DNA from: Temnothorax longispinosus
Taxonomy: Eukaryota > Arthropoda > Insecta > Hymenoptera > Formicidae
Length of the DNA: 64,000 nucleotides
Direction of reading: 5' to 3'
Assembly: GCF_030848805.1 (NCBI RefSeq)
Contig: NW_027269970.1
Coordinates: 186,001-250,000 of the forward strand
Shown here one piece after another: positions 32,930-44,212 of the stretch; the stretch's first letter is position 1, and each line of letters starts with the position of its first letter. The position numbers were made by a program, and so were the translations under genes. The notes under the pieces are model-generated. The model saw nothing but the letters and a program-made list of their open reading frames with translations. It ran no database searches and was not told where the DNA came from.

Positions 32930-34760
32930 TAGAATGTCAAAGTAGACCCTGTCCAACGATTCGGTATCTTTGTTCAAATTAATTCCATTGGTCTGTTCCT
33001 TTATGTGGATCATCTCAGAAATAATTCTTTTTTGATAATTACCCTCATAATCTAGAATTCGTGTTTTCTCCCAATTAAACGAATGGTTAAGCGGTAATGT
33101 GTTCCGAGACTATCGAATGCTTGGATGGATCTAAATTGACATTGTATTTATGCTTCCGCAGTCTGATATTTAGCTGTCTTTTAGTCTGACCCACGTATGA
33201 TGCATTACAATTGTTGCAGCAGATTTTATAGATTACATTATTGTTATTAAAATGAGGATTTCTGTCCTTTTGGACCCTAACTAAATTGTTCAGTTTATTG
33301 ATAATTCTATAACCTATGGACAGATTCTTTTTATCGACCGATGCCGCAATTATCTCAGAAACAGATTTTAAGTACGGAAGGGCGATGTATCTCTTTTTCC
33401 CCCTTCCGTACTTTCGCTGTCATCCATATTACTCTCATCCGCGGGTTTTTTTTTGTTGAAATGGAGCTTTTTAATTCTCAGATTGATTTGTCTGAATATT
33501 AAGTCCACCGGATATCCATTATCTAATAAAATGTCAACAATCAATAATAGATTTTTTCTGAAAAACCGAGGGTGAGACAACAATATGGCTCTGTCCACGA
33601 AACTGTATATCGTTCCTAATTTTTGTTGTATAGGATGGCTTGAAAAGAAGGATAAGCATCTGCCTGAAAAAGTTTTTTTATGGAACCAGTTTGTATATAA
33701 TAATCCTATTATTACTAACAATTAATTTCAGATCCAAAAAGCTAAGAGATCTATTTTTTTCATATTCAATCGTGAATTTAAGTCTCTCATGATATTTGTT
33801 GAAACGATTGTTGAATATGTCAGCAATGCTTGTCCTTTGTGCTGCAAGTACGACATCATCTATATACGTAACGGCGGTAAAATGGGATTCGGAAGTTTAG
33901 TGATTTAAGCACCTTCTCCTCCAAATCCTGCATAACTATATCTACTGTGTCGGGAGATAAGGGGGTAGCCCATGGGAGATCCGAATGTCTGTTTGTATAT
34001 AATGTTATTGAAAGTAAAGAAAGTGGAGGTAAGAATAAATTCTATTGCTGAAATAAATTCTTTGCGTGGTAGTTTAGTTTCCCTTTTAATGTGCCACATT
34101 AATAAAATTTAAAAAAAAAAAATTTTGTTTAAAAAATTATTTTTAAAAAATATTATATTAATGTTGTTGAATAGAGGAGATTTTACCATAAAACTTTTAT
34201 TTGAAACATTTTTTGATATCTCGAATACTTTTCGAAATATATCAAGAAAAGCAAAAAGCCGTTCTACATATGAGGGGTGGTTTCACCCCTTAAAACCGTT
34301 TTTGGGCAGCTACAAAAAATATCTAAATTCATCTTTTTACTCCCCCTACATGTGTGGAAAGTTATATTAAAATCAGAATTTTCCACTTCGCGAGGTTCCC
34401 TTGTGAGTATGGATTCCATTTTTTGGATGTACTCATCTTTATCTAAAGCTACCGTCACATTTCCCTTGTCCGCTCTAGTGAAAATGACGTTCGGATTTGT
34501 TTTTTTTGGAAATGGATCAATGATTTGTATGAAGCAATTATATTATGTTCAATAGGGCTATTGTGTATTTTGTTGTTCAAAATTTTAGAAAATTGTGGGA
34601 TTGCTACGTTACGTATTTTGATTTGATTCTTAATGATGTGTCTCCTGTAATTACACTCTAGGTCTTTAATAAATTCATGGATCGATTTTTTTATGTTGAC
34701 CGAAAACGGAAGACTGAATTTCTCTCCTAGTTGCAATAAAGAAGACACATCTGTGAGAAT
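32930..34760 (-). pseudogene. Penelope-like retroelement: reverse transcriptase and GIY-YIG endonuclease
   Basis: From 34748 downward: SLLQLGEKFSLPFS and SFSLERTREM (N-terminal domain), VALDKDEYIQKMESIL (34.4 kb), then RT fingers/palm with FTFNNIIYKQTFGSPMGYPL (34.0 kb), TNWFHKKTFSGRCLSFFSSH (33.65 kb) and ILLDNGYPVDLIFRQI (33.5 kb). At 33.1-33.3 kb the GIY-YIG endonuclease appears as VIYKICCNNCNASYVGQTKR, then after a frameshift ILDYEGNYQKRIISEMIHIK. This is the domain order of Penelope-like elements, which use target-primed reverse transcription. The catalytic YxDD segment (about 33850) is readable only as the YVDDVVLAA-like region in another frame. Several frame changes make it inactive. 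Confidence 0.85.
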
Positions 34761-35800
34761 TTTCGTGTTCGAAAGGTGTTCGAAAAATTTTTATATAATT
34801 GTTGATAAGCATTGCGAAAAAATTTTGCGTAAGTCAATCACTATCCAACCAAAATAGCATTTAAAAAGACATTTGTGTTCCAAATAGTGTATCTATCTCG
34901 CGAAATATTTTGTTTAACTCCAAATGAAGATGTCTGCTCGTACACAATATTAAATGTTACTAACTGTTCGCAAAATCGCTGATTAATCCCGGCGATGGAA
35001 GCAGGATGAGAAGGACGCGCGTGGAAGGTGTTAATTAATTATTCTGTAATATAAAATGTAACTCAGAACACAGTCTGAGCCGTCTTTAATACGAGAATAG
35101 ATATATTCAGTCTGACCTGAGAGTGGTGGGCAGTCTTTCGGAGTTCACTAAACATAAGAAGTCTTTGTATAAGAAGTCTTTGTATATCGTTCGTGAGTGG
35201 GCGAGGCAGTTATATTAATTGCCCTCCTCGTGATGATTAGCCCGTGAGCCGGTAAGACACGTGGCGGTCGGCACTCGCACACATGTGAGCCTGAGTCGAC
35301 GTGTTGATGTACCCGAGTAGAGCTGGATGAGCGGTCGCTTTACATGTTAATGCAGTATCTCGGCAGCTGTAATCACTGCGGTGGGCACTTCAATGTGTAG
35401 TCACAATCAAAAATGCACAGAGCACACGTCGTGCGTCTGATCACTGCGCGGCCATTTGTACGACTCTGAATATCGCGAGGAAGACGTTGGCGATGAGCGC
35501 GCCCGTGCGTGCGCAAGCTGCCGCGGTGATCTGGCGTCGATACCCGATCGATGCTGCCATCTGATCGGACGGCGCAACGTTAACGGAATCTCGAACACTA
35601 ACAATAAGTAAAATTTCTGTATTTAATTGCTGGAATTTACGTATACTTTAATTCTTACATTACAGTCCATATTATGCATTGGAGGACTGCTGCTGCGAGG
35701 AAAGTAACGAATACGAATTTGTCAACCGCGATAATGTAATCGGTAACTTTTTAATGTGTGCTTAATGACAGCGCTAATTTGAGCACGACTTTGACCTTGC
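34761..35800. other. No gene recognised
   Basis: AT-rich to 34980, then a mixed-composition stretch with a duplicated AAGAAGTCTTTGTAT (about 35157-35187). The right part may belong to the Gypsy relic that follows. Confidence 0.4.
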
Positions 35801-36236
35801 TTGCGTGACGCATCACCGACGATGACTGGATTCCCTGTTCACTTAGTTACGGATAACTATTCAACGTTTGTGGAACAAAGTTTTCAAACATTTTTATCCC
35901 GATCAGGAATACGGCATAGTACGACACCCTCTTACTTCCCGGCCACTAACGGTGCAGCAGAGAACTTTGTGGACACAATTAAAAGAAAAATAAAATGTTT
36001 GATGAGCGATGGTTTCACATTACATGTAGCAATGCGAAAATTTCTGTTTGTACGTAGGAAGTAGAAGTGAGCGACGGACAAGTTTGGAAACGTCACGTTG
36101 ATCAGCTCATTGAGCAATCGCCTAACAGTGGCAAATTAGTAGTAGGATCAGGAGCGAGCGACGAAGTAGCCGTTCCGCAAGCACGACGTTCAGAACGTAT
36201 TAAAAAAAAACAATTCGAAGCTCGCCAAAACAATTA
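35801..36236 (+). pseudogene. Gypsy integrase fragment
   Basis: GFPVHLVTDNYSTFVEQSF holds the second catalytic aspartate, and PSYFPATNGAAENFVDTIKRK the catalytic glutamate of a retroviral-type integrase. A deletion after KFLFV joins directly to the C-terminal segment SDGQVWKRHVDQLIEQ and a basic tail ending at TAG (about 36236). This is the 3' end of a different Gypsy family from the two larger elements. Confidence 0.8.
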
Positions 36237-36317
36237 GGTGTAATTAGAACAGTAAGATTAGTATAAGATATATATTGTAATCGAATCAGAATTTATTGGA
36301 TTATAAAGATGGGAGAC

Positions 36318-36480
36318 TGTGGTATCCCCACCTAAAGGTACATGGTACCTAAACGCTTAATATCGAGTCGACGAGTCAGTCGATCGTGAGCTCGTCTCGA
36401 CGTCTCACGGAGTCACAATAAACGCCAGCGTTTCCCCGTACGCGTCTTCTCAGTTATTCTCCTATCCCTTAATAAATGGG
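36318..36480 (+). repeat. Probable partial 3' LTR of the Gypsy relic
   Basis: TGTGGTATCCCCACC follows a purine tract (AAAGATGGGAGAC) 80 bp after the integrase stop, the expected place for an LTR. AATAAACGCC at about 36416 could be its poly(A) signal. The 3' boundary is not defined and no partner LTR is seen. Confidence 0.5.
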
Positions 36481-36621
36481 TTCGCACCAGATATAATGTA
36501 AAATGTAGTGAGAAATAAAAATAACAGCATTTTTATACTACAAATTGTATTATTCCATTGTTCTTTTACATGTTACATAGTCTGTCTATATTATATTTCT
36601 TTTTCTTTTAGTAACACATAT

Positions 36622-37329
36622 TGCTCGGGGGGCGGTAGAGCGATCCCCGGATTGTGATTAAACGAGACTCGAAGGACCAGCGGGGGTGTCTCGGTCCCCG
36701 CGAAGCGATTGTACGATAAAGTACGAGCAGCGAATAGTATGCTAGCAAAGGCGACTCACCGTTTCGTTGCCCGGGCCCTCTCGTCGGTGTACTCGAGTCG
36801 TCCGTCCCCCCAGGCGGGCAAGCTCTCCGTGATAGCGGGAAAGGTACGGCAGGCAACAAAGGTAGACGCAGGCGGCAAGCAAGAGGCACACAGAGTAGGT
36901 AGGCAAGCAAAACGCACATAGCAATGGCAAGCAGAGTGCGGCACGGCGTGCGAGCTCAGTGAATCGGTTCCAGCACTGACTCGATCACTTCCAAGCGTGT
37001 TGATACGACGACTTCCGAAGCAAGAGTGTCCGCTCGCGTCGCGCTCCTGTTGAGAACCGGCGCGAGCGAGTATTTGCTCCAATAATTGGGGATGACACCC
37101 GCGGGCGGGCAGCACGAGTCGGGTAAGTCGCGCGAATATTGACTTAAATCGCGATCCGCCAACGTTTCGCGCGAGTCCCCGACGGGGGGTCTATTTATCG
37201 ACGGCGTGACTTTACCGTCAAATCACGAACACGACAAATTACTGTAACGCGAATGATCGCTAATGCTATTGCGGACGAATTAACAATTAACACTAATATG
37301 TACAGCTATGTACAGGGGCGAGCGCCAAT
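36622..37329. mobile_element. GC-rich 708-bp insert flanked by CACATAT repeats
   Basis: An abrupt GC-rich island between AT-rich flanks. CACATAT occurs at 36615-36621 and 37330-37336, a possible 7-bp target duplication. No ORF with a recognisable domain; open frames arise from base composition. Confidence 0.4.
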
Positions 37330-37336
37330 CACATAT

Positions 37337-37755
37337 ACATATACCTTTTGAAAAGATACCTCGTAATTTATTTTATTAGATTACATAAGAGATAAAATAT
37401 TTATTAGTTATATTTTTTTGATATATTATATATATTAATATTTTTGTACATAGTTTAAAAAATTTTTACATTTTCATTTTACAATCTTAATTATAAACAT
37501 ACATTGCCACCGACGAGGTATCTCATCGGTGACATTGATTACGTGATTATTTCCTATTTGAATTTCGCGCGTGTATTTGGACCCAAATTTCATTGGCTAA
37601 TTTTATCGTGCGACCGCCATATGCGCAATGCTTCACCTTGTTTCTTTACACCATGGGCCCGCCGGAATCGCACCGGCTCCCCGCGCCTGCGCGGTAGCGT
37701 GCCGCCTGTAGTGTCCGCCTAGGGATCTTTTAATATGGATGGGACAAAGCCGCCA
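37337..37755. other. Spacer before the TTAA element
   Basis: AT-rich then mixed sequence; no gene recognised. Confidence 0.4.
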
Positions 37756-37759
37756 TTAA

Positions 37760-39002
37760 GAGGGCATATACCTTTCTCGGCTTCAAAAAATCGATTTTTT
37801 TATTGCATATTTCAAAAGAACAACATTTCAGGAATGTAAATCCAAAGCCATTTAAAGAAATTCGAAAAATTGAAGAAGTTACAGCACTTTGTACTGAGCG
37901 CCGTCTGAGCGCTAGCAAAAGCGAACGGATCTTTGGACAAGTACGAGCAAAGCTACAATACCTTACCTGACGACGTTTTGAATGCAATTCGCCCTATATA
38001 CGAAGATCTTTCAAATGAGTCGTTATTGAAACGTTGCCTTGGCGGATATACTCAAAACACGAACGAAAGTTATAATAACTTGATCTGGGGGATAGCTCCG
38101 AAAAATACAAACAGTAACGCTCGAGTCGTCGAAATTGCGACTTTTCTCGCTGTTTGTTTATTTAATGAAGGAACCTTAGCTCTTTTGAAAGTAATGAGTA
38201 CAATGGGAATAGCAGTTGGACGAAACGCAGTATAATTTGCTGCGTTGAGTGACACTCGCCGCTATGATCAAGCAGACGTCCAAGAGCAGAATGCAACACG
38301 GGAGGCCCGACTACAGCGCCGCCTTGAAAAAAACCATCAAAATGATGAGCACTTTGCCCTGGAGGATTCCCTGTATGGCCCCGGAATAGGTGAGTACATG
38401 TAAGTCGTGAGAAAACAGTTATCATAGTGTAAACTTGTTCTGAAACTTTAAACGCGTTTTTCTCAAAATCATGTTTTTCAAGTCGGTACCATAAATATCT
38501 CGGTAATGGATCAACCGATCTATTTAATTTTTTTTTTAAATAAAAGTTCATAAAATTTACCAGTCCTTGACCCATGCTTTTTGAAAAATTTTGATTTTAT
38601 ATATATTTTTTTAAACAAAAAAGATTGAAATTTTTGTCGAACATTGATACCTAAATTTTGACAGTCTGCCATTTTATTAAAAATTTGAATTTTCAAAAAA
38701 GGATGGGTCAAGGACTAGAAAAATTATCAAACTTTAAGACCTTTTTTTATTTTTTGTCTTCAGATGAACTAGCTCGAAGATTCCACCGGTACCGCAAAAT
38801 CCTACATGACAAGCAGGGCCTAGAGCAAGGGGCTGTAGGGGAAGAAGTTTCCATCACTAATAAAAAACAAAAATCAGGAAATGCACTTTAAAATATGTAC
38901 TTTTATTTGCGAAAAACCCAATCCTCGTATCTTTTATATTTTCGCCGGAAAAAAAATTGTGAAATATGCTGTTTTTTTGGTCCGAGAAAGGTATATGCCC
39001 CC
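37760..39002 (+). mobile_element. TTAA-flanked TIR transposon, Kolobok/Mutator-like
   Basis: 1243 bp with TTAA at 37756-37759 and 39003-39006. Terminal inverted repeats of 21 bp, GAGGGCATATACCTTTCTCG at the left and its complement with one mismatch at the right. The interior encodes the C-terminal part of a transposase with a Mutator-like domain motif. TTAA duplication with such a transposase suggests the Kolobok superfamily. Confidence 0.8.
37933..38890 (+). pseudogene. Transposase C-terminal fragment, two exons
   Basis: Exon 1 carries CLGGYTQNTNESYNNLIWG, VEIATFLAVCLFNEG and ALLKVMSTMGIAVG, matching the NxNESxN-x2-W segment of Mutator/Kolobok-like transposases, which lies in the C-terminal part of the catalytic domain. 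A TAA at about 38233 interrupts the frame, which then continues SDTRRYDQADVQEQNATREAR to a GTGAGT donor near 38390. Exon 2, after TTTTTTGTCTTCAG, reads DELARRFHRYRKILHDKQ and stops at 38889. The catalytic N-terminal half is missing. Confidence 0.7.
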
Positions 39003-39006
39003 TTAA

Positions 39007-39740
39007 TGGGAGCAAAAGTGACGACAGGCATTACGCGTCATTTTTGAATAAAACAAAATAATTGTATTGAAAATATGTCTTATTGTAATTAAATTGAAGT
39101 AAATAAATAAAACTTAATTAATTGAAATAAATTCCGTAAATTAAGAAATTAAGTGTAAATAGTAACAAAAAATAAATACTAATAAATTTAATTTATCACA
39201 AAAAAATAAATGCAGTAAATAATGCAATAAATAATTTTTTTGATAAATTTAAAAGTTTTTATATAAATTGAGCAAATTTGTAAATTTAATAAATGAAAAA
39301 AAAACAGAACAATTTTGAAAATCATTTTTATACTAAAAATGTGTTGACGCGATAGTCTGAGCTTATATTCATCAATATTAGTTAATTTGATGATTTATAG
39401 TTAAGGTTATGTATTCTCCCCCACCAGCACACGCACGCCGAGAAAACGTCCGGATAACGTTCGAACCCGCACCGTTCGTAAACAGTTTGGAAGTGCGACC
39501 ACAAGAACGTTCATTTGACGTTCCAACGTTCAGAGAACGTTCCTTTTTAACGTTTGGAGAACGTGCAAGTAAACGTTCGCCGAACATTCGACTAAAACTG
39601 TTATCGGCCGATATCGAGTTAAAAGAAATTAATAAAAATAATCTTTTAAGGTTTCACGACTTTATTTTGTTTTTTTTTATGTACCATATGCATGTGAAAT
39701 AAAAAATTAAGCTACCAAAACAATTTATTTTATAAGCCAC
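39007..39740. repeat. AT-rich spacer with an AACGTT-rich cluster
   Basis: The first 400 bp are AT-rich and featureless. Between about 39435 and 39600 AACGTT/GAACGTTC-type words occur roughly ten times in both orientations, giving an open frame on each strand by chance. Such subterminal word clusters often mark MITE ends; no clear TIR is found. Confidence 0.5.
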
Positions 39741-39846
39741 TAATAATATTGTTCTTCCTGAAACATCTTTTCTTTTAACCACTCCTTTATCCCATCTTCT
39801 GCTTTTCCTGTGTCTAGCTTGTCTCCTCTCAATTTTTTAACTGCCG
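39741..39846 (-). CDS. Host gene exon 11, terminal
   Basis: In phase with exon 10: TAVKKLRGDKLDTGKAEDGI then KEWLKEKMFQEEQYY and TAG. Typical C-terminal helix of the family. Confidence 0.7.
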
Positions 39847-39943
39847 CTGAAATAACACAAAATAAAAGAAGTGTCAAAATCCCAACAAAAAATATCAGTG
39901 AAAAAAATAATGTAAAAAACATAAATTTCACAATTTCACTTAC

Positions 39944-40105
39944 TGATTACTGTTTCTTTTAAATTCCAGCTTCCAAACGGCTGCTTTCTTTTTCCGCCTT
40001 TCCAATTAAAAAACGTTCCTGTGTGATTTGTCATAAGAAGAGCCATAACTTTCTTTGAGAAATCCTTCTCACATTTCCCAGAGTTTGCAAACATTAATTT
40101 TTTTA
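39944..40105 (-). CDS. Host gene exon 10, C-terminal domain core
   Basis: KKLMFANSGKCEKDFSKKVM, ALLMTNHTGTFFNWKGGKRK, QPFGSWNLKETVI. The FNWxG motif is typical of DUF4806. A run of seven A at the exon start may hide an indel. Donor GTAAGT. Confidence 0.7.
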
Positions 40106-40184
40106 CTAGAGATTTAAAGAAATAATGTAATATTTCAAGTAACAAAACATATAATGAATAAATTATAGGTATCTTTCAACTTAC

Positions 40185-40397
40185 AATATAATCCTTTATG
40201 GAAGGGTTTTTATTTGAGATCTTTAGCAGTTTTAGCATCCTCTAACGTTGGGAAAGGCAGACTTGGTAAGCCCTTTGGATGGTGGAGCACTTCTGTCCTA
40301 TTCAATAAAAGCTGGCGTATTTCTTCATCAGTCGTTTGGAGCTTTGTGTACGCCTTTTCGAATCTACTGATTTTTTTATACTGCAGCCTCATGATTT
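40185..40397 (-). CDS. Host gene exon 9, start of C-terminal domain
   Basis: MRLQYKKISRFEKAYTKLQT, a probable helix, then VLHHPKGLPSLPFPTLEDAK, as in DUF4806-like proteins. A TAA at about 40210 stops the frame; NKNPSIKDYI continues in another frame to a GTAAGT donor, so a small indel in the A-run is likely. Confidence 0.65.
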
Positions 40398-40479
40398 CTG
40401 CAAAGTGACAAAATAAATTAAAAATAGTGTTTAATACTTACAAGAATTACCTATTTAAAAATAAGAAAATATTATTTAC

Positions 40480-40632
40480 GAATAGGTGAAAATTTATCAA
40501 TCTGCTCGGCAGGTTTGCTAACAGTCGTTTTGTCAGTTGTTTCATTTGTTGTCTCTTGCCCACTTATTGGCTCAATCGCTGGCAATTGGCTGACCTCATC
40601 AACAAAATCAAGACTTTTGTGGCTAATTGAGT
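40480..40632 (-). CDS. Host gene exon 8
   Basis: SISHKSLDFVDEVSQLPAIE ... PAEQIDKFSPI between TTGTAG and GTAAAT, in phase with exons 7 and 9. Confidence 0.65.
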
Positions 40633-40717
40633 CTACAATTAAAAAGAAATCGATGAGTTTACAGAAGAACATTCATTTGTAAAATACCAAACAGTTATTA
40701 ACAAAACAATATCTCAC

Positions 40718-40855
40718 CATCATTGGAATGTGGTTCATAATCTGGGTCCTTAGCGTAATCCTCGCAAGAACTGTCAGAGGCAAGGTCATGTCCTCGTGGG
40801 GAGCTTGTTGCTCGAGGGTCCATCTCCTCAAAATTATCAGTATGAGTGTTATTTC
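40718..40855 (-). CDS. Host gene exon 7
   Basis: NNTHTDNFEEMDPRATSSPR then CEDYAKDPDYEPHSNDG, an acidic stretch. Acceptor TTTCCAG, donor GTGAGA. Confidence 0.65.
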
Positions 40856-40976
40856 CTGGAAACAAAGCATAGGATCAAAAGAAATGTATCCAAAATTATC
40901 ACGATATTTTGTGGTTTTAGCATTGTTGCTAAAGACTGATACATGCAACTTGGAAAATGCAATCATTAACTTTTAC

Positions 40977-41132
40977 CATCATTTTTATTTGTTGGAAGGG
41001 CACTTGAAATAAAGTTTGAGGGACTTTTACCACGTTCCAACAATAAACTCGAGGTAAATGAATTACTTCTTTCTAATTTTTCATTGGTGTCAGCAATTCC
41101 GAGAACAGGTCGTTGAGATTTATCTGCTGTTG
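40977..41132 (-). CDS. Host gene exon 6
   Basis: TADKSQRPVLGIADTNEKL ... SSALPTNKNDG, acceptor TTTTACAG, donor GTAAAA. Polar and probably unstructured. Confidence 0.65.
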
Positions 41133-41259
41133 CTGTAAAATAATTAATAAAAAATGATTGATGATAACATGAAAGAAAAAAAGCATCGTCAGACACTCTT
41201 ATTTTTGTCTGTACCTTTTTTTATTCTCTCTTTATTTTATTTTCTATTTTTATGTTTAC

Positions 41260-41307
41260 TGATATCAGAATGTTTTTTTGCAGACTTTTGAAGTTTTCCT
41301 ACAACTC
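41260..41307 (-). CDS. Host gene exon 5 (48 nt)
   Basis: VVGKLQKSAKKHSDI between TTGCAG and donor GTAAAC. Chosen because it restores phase on both sides. Confidence 0.5.
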
Positions 41308-41395
41308 CTGCAACGAATTAAATTCATTTTACGTTGTATAATTTGTATTGGACAATAAAAATACTATTGCAAGAAATCATCATAATTCCCATTAC

Positions 41396-41927
41396 CTTTA
41401 TCACTTCTGACCTTGCCCTAGTTAGATTGTTTTTCTTTAGTGCTGATACTGGATTTGGAAACATTGAGAGATGATCTGCTGCTCTGATTTAATTCTTTCT
41501 TGCTACTGCTGGAGCTCGGCTGAGAAACTGATTCTTTGTTGTTACTGCTGGAGCTCGGTTGGAAAACATTAGGAGATTGTCTGTTGCCCTGATTGGATTT
41601 CTTCTTGCTATTATTGGAGCCTGGCTGAGTAACATTAAGAGATAGCCTGCTTGTTGCATATGAGATACAACCATATTACAGTCCCGCCATCTATTTGAAG
41701 CTCGCGCTGCCGACTCTCGTTCGGGCTCGCGCATCGATAGATCGATCCCCCCCCCCCCGGTTTCCGGTCGCTCGCTCTCTGACGACGTTTTCGAGCCGAT
41801 CGCTAGACGCCAGTTTCCCGCTTATATATTGTAGTCACAAATAAATATACTCTTGTGTGTTATACTCTTCGGCTTTTGCTACTAATCTCCTAACTCTAAC
41901 CCGAATACACAACACTGCTAGATAAGG
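41396..41927 (-). pseudogene. Host gene exon 4 with solo LTR and stop
   Basis: After acceptor TTTATCTAG the exon reads LSSRLSLNVTQPGSNN, interrupted by the LTR at 41652-41914. It has a Ser-rich internal repeat (LNVTQPGSNNSKK, NVFQPSSSSNNKE, SVSQPSSSSSKKE) and a TAG at 41418-41420 before the donor GTAATG. Confidence 0.65.
41652..41914 (+). mobile_element. Solo LTR in host exon 4, CTGCT target duplication
   Basis: 263 bp starting TGTTGCATATGAGATAC and ending ACACAACA. CTGCT occurs at 41647-41651 and 41915-41919. Contains a run of eleven or more C (about 41747) and AATAAA at 41841 on the plus strand. The size and 5-bp duplication fit Copia. Confidence 0.88.
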
Positions 41928-42026
41928 CTAGATAAAGAAAAGAAAAAAGTAATTACTGAAATCTTCAAACCAATATCTATATCTGAGAGTTTCAAGATAC
42001 AATTAAAGAAATATTTTTGGACATAC

Positions 42027-42257
42027 CAGTCATTGTCTTTGATGTACCACTAGAAGGAGGTGTTGATGAGACCGTAAAGCTCTTCTGGGACTTAGTAATG
42101 TCACTTCTAGTACAGTCAAAATCCAAGCCGTTATTTTTGGTCTGAGCATTTATGCTCTGTGATTTAGTTGAAGGTAAATTATAGTCTTTATCACTTGAAC
42201 GACTAATTGTAGTAGCCAGATAGGGTTCTGAACCTTCATTGGTTTTCCTGAAATTTT
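42027..42257 (-). CDS. Host gene exon 3
   Basis: 231 nt. Joined in phase to exon 2 (GER-ENFRKTNEG). Low-complexity polar sequence with TISRSSDKDYNLPSTKSQS. Donor GTATGT. Confidence 0.65.
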
Positions 42258-42456
42258 CTGCCAGAACAAAAATAATGTAATAATAGTAATCCTTTTAGTG
42301 CAGTCTCCAAATAAAAATCAAATAGCAATGGAAAAATTTTTCATTATGTTTTAAAAAACAAAAATCGCTGAATGGACATTTATAATTTGAAATCTTTTAA
42401 AGTTTTTCTTAGGATAAAAATTGTAAGTTATAAATAAATGAGGTAAAAATATTTAC

Positions 42457-42586
42457 CTCTTTCTCCAGGTAAAGGCGAGAAAGTGAATGTTGGCAAAGCA
42501 AGAGTATTGCCCTTCTGTGAGGCAAGTTGAGACTTCCCCACTTTTGTCGGATTTTCATCGCCTTCATCTTCGGATGACAAATGTTT
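42457..42586 (-). CDS. Host gene exon 2, downstream half
   Basis: Continues HLSSEDEGDENPTKVGKSQL and PTFTFSPLPGER, ending at donor GTAAAT. Acidic-serine stretch followed by a proline-rich segment. Confidence 0.7.
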
Positions 42587-43050
42587 TGTTGTGCCTCAAG
42601 GATGGGATGTGCCGGCACAAGGTTCTTTTAGGATTTCGGGTCGGAGAACAAATAAATCACTATGTATAAATGAGTGAAATATATTTCCCTTTTACAAATT
42701 TAATGCGGTTTCCTCTCTGTTGATCCCGGTATTCGCGTAACAGAAAATACTTTCGTGTAGGACGCACGATTCTCGTCTCGTTACTAGCTGACGACCGACT
42801 GCCCGCCACTCGTCGGAAAAGCGAGCTCTTTATCCGCTCGGTGTTGCTGACTTCGTTGTCAGCGGTTTTGGCACCGTGGTCAAAGTCTAACGGGCGGGTG
42901 ATGTCCGGGATGACCATATTTGGTCATTCCCGGACTTAGGCAGGTCTTCGCGTCAGCGATCCTCGTCGCTAGGGTCAAGTTACCGATAGGAGGCAACTCG
43001 GAGTTGCCAAGTGCGATACTTAATCTATTATTCGTTGTGCGCTCACAACA
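42587..43050 (-). repeat. Gypsy 3' LTR (minus orientation)
   Basis: 464 bp, TGTTGTGCC to CTCACAACA on the plus strand. Contains the palindrome GTCCGGGATGACC/ATATTTGGTCATTCCCGGAC at about 42902-42936. About 15 differences from the partner LTR. Confidence 0.92.
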
Positions 43051-43195
43051 TCCCTTCCCCCGCGGAAAAAGAAAAACTGAGGTTTACAAAGTTTTTCGTT
43101 ATTTATTTTTTTTTTGTTTTTCTTTTTCTTGAGGGATTACAATCTGGTTTACTTATATGCTAATGTGTATGCTATGGTTTCCCCCTTTAAATTTT

Positions 43196-44190
43196 TAATT
43201 ATTCCCTTTTTTTCTTTATTACATAAATAATTATAACTGTGATGCTTACTACGGTTACGATTACGGTCGCGGAGCTTATTGGATATATAATATTCTTATT
43301 TGTAAAGGCGCTTGCCTGGTTATTTTCCACTTTCCTCTTGATTTCATCTAAGCTTAAACTTAACTTTATTAGTTCCGACGGATCTCGGATTACTGGTTCT
43401 AACTTGATTTCTTTTTAGAGTCTAATCTGTTGTCCAAAATTATACTTTCCTCTAAAGTATTAGTTGCATTAAATTCCGGTAAATACATTTGTATCTGTTT
43501 AATATAAATTCGGTTGTTTGTTTCTAAAAGTATGTCAGGCGTAGTTAATTTACAGTTCTTGCGCAATGTAATTTTTTCTGTTTTTTTCGATTTTAATTTT
43601 ATTTTCGGGAAGTTTGTTACATTGGATCGTTATCTCTGATTTTTTGGAGTGGAAAATAGCCATGTTTGCGGTTCGGTTAATGCTATCCAAAACGTTACGT
43701 TTGAAAGGATATGGCGTTGTCTACGGTTTTCTCTATATTTAGGTGTTTTTATAAAAAGTTGCACTTCGCTTGGCGCATTTTCAGTTATACGGTATACAGG
43801 GAAATTTTGATCGCATACAACTGTCGTGGTTTCACGCTTACATCTGTTTAGTTCGCTGTCCTTTAATATTAGATAATTGTGATTTTCCCGGTTTATTCCT
43901 AACAACGTGTGTGAGGGTTCTAGCAATGTGAATACATTATGGTTGTAGTGTATCGGTATGGGAGTAATTTTTATAATGTCATATATTGGGTATGCTACTA
44001 TGGGAAACGCTAGGATGGTATACACGTTCGCCTTGTCGTAGTACGCGCTTACGTCTATATATTTCTATATAGTGTTCCAGTTTTCGATCTGAATTTTAAA
44101 TGGAAAGTTCAATCCTCTGGCTAGGTGTACTGTTGCTTCCTTTAATTCTGTGATTATGTTTTCTATGGGAAGTACGCGTATAATTAAGAT
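43196..44190 (-). pseudogene. Env-like glycoprotein, C-terminal half with membrane anchor
   Basis: Begins LPIENIITELK at about 44180, continues through a stop (near 44070) to YTILAFPIVAYPIYDIIKIT, CKRETTTVVCDQNFP and ENRRQRHILSNVTFW. It ends with a heptad region (LDEIKRKVENNQ), a transmembrane helix (SATVIVTVVSITVIIIYVI) and a short lysine-rich tail before TAA at about 43196. This is the usual end of a class I-type insect retroelement envelope. It was contiguous with the 48832-49640 part before the 44.2-48.8 kb insertions. Confidence 0.72.
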
Positions 44191-44212
44191 GTTACTTTTT
44201 GCGTATGTTAGA

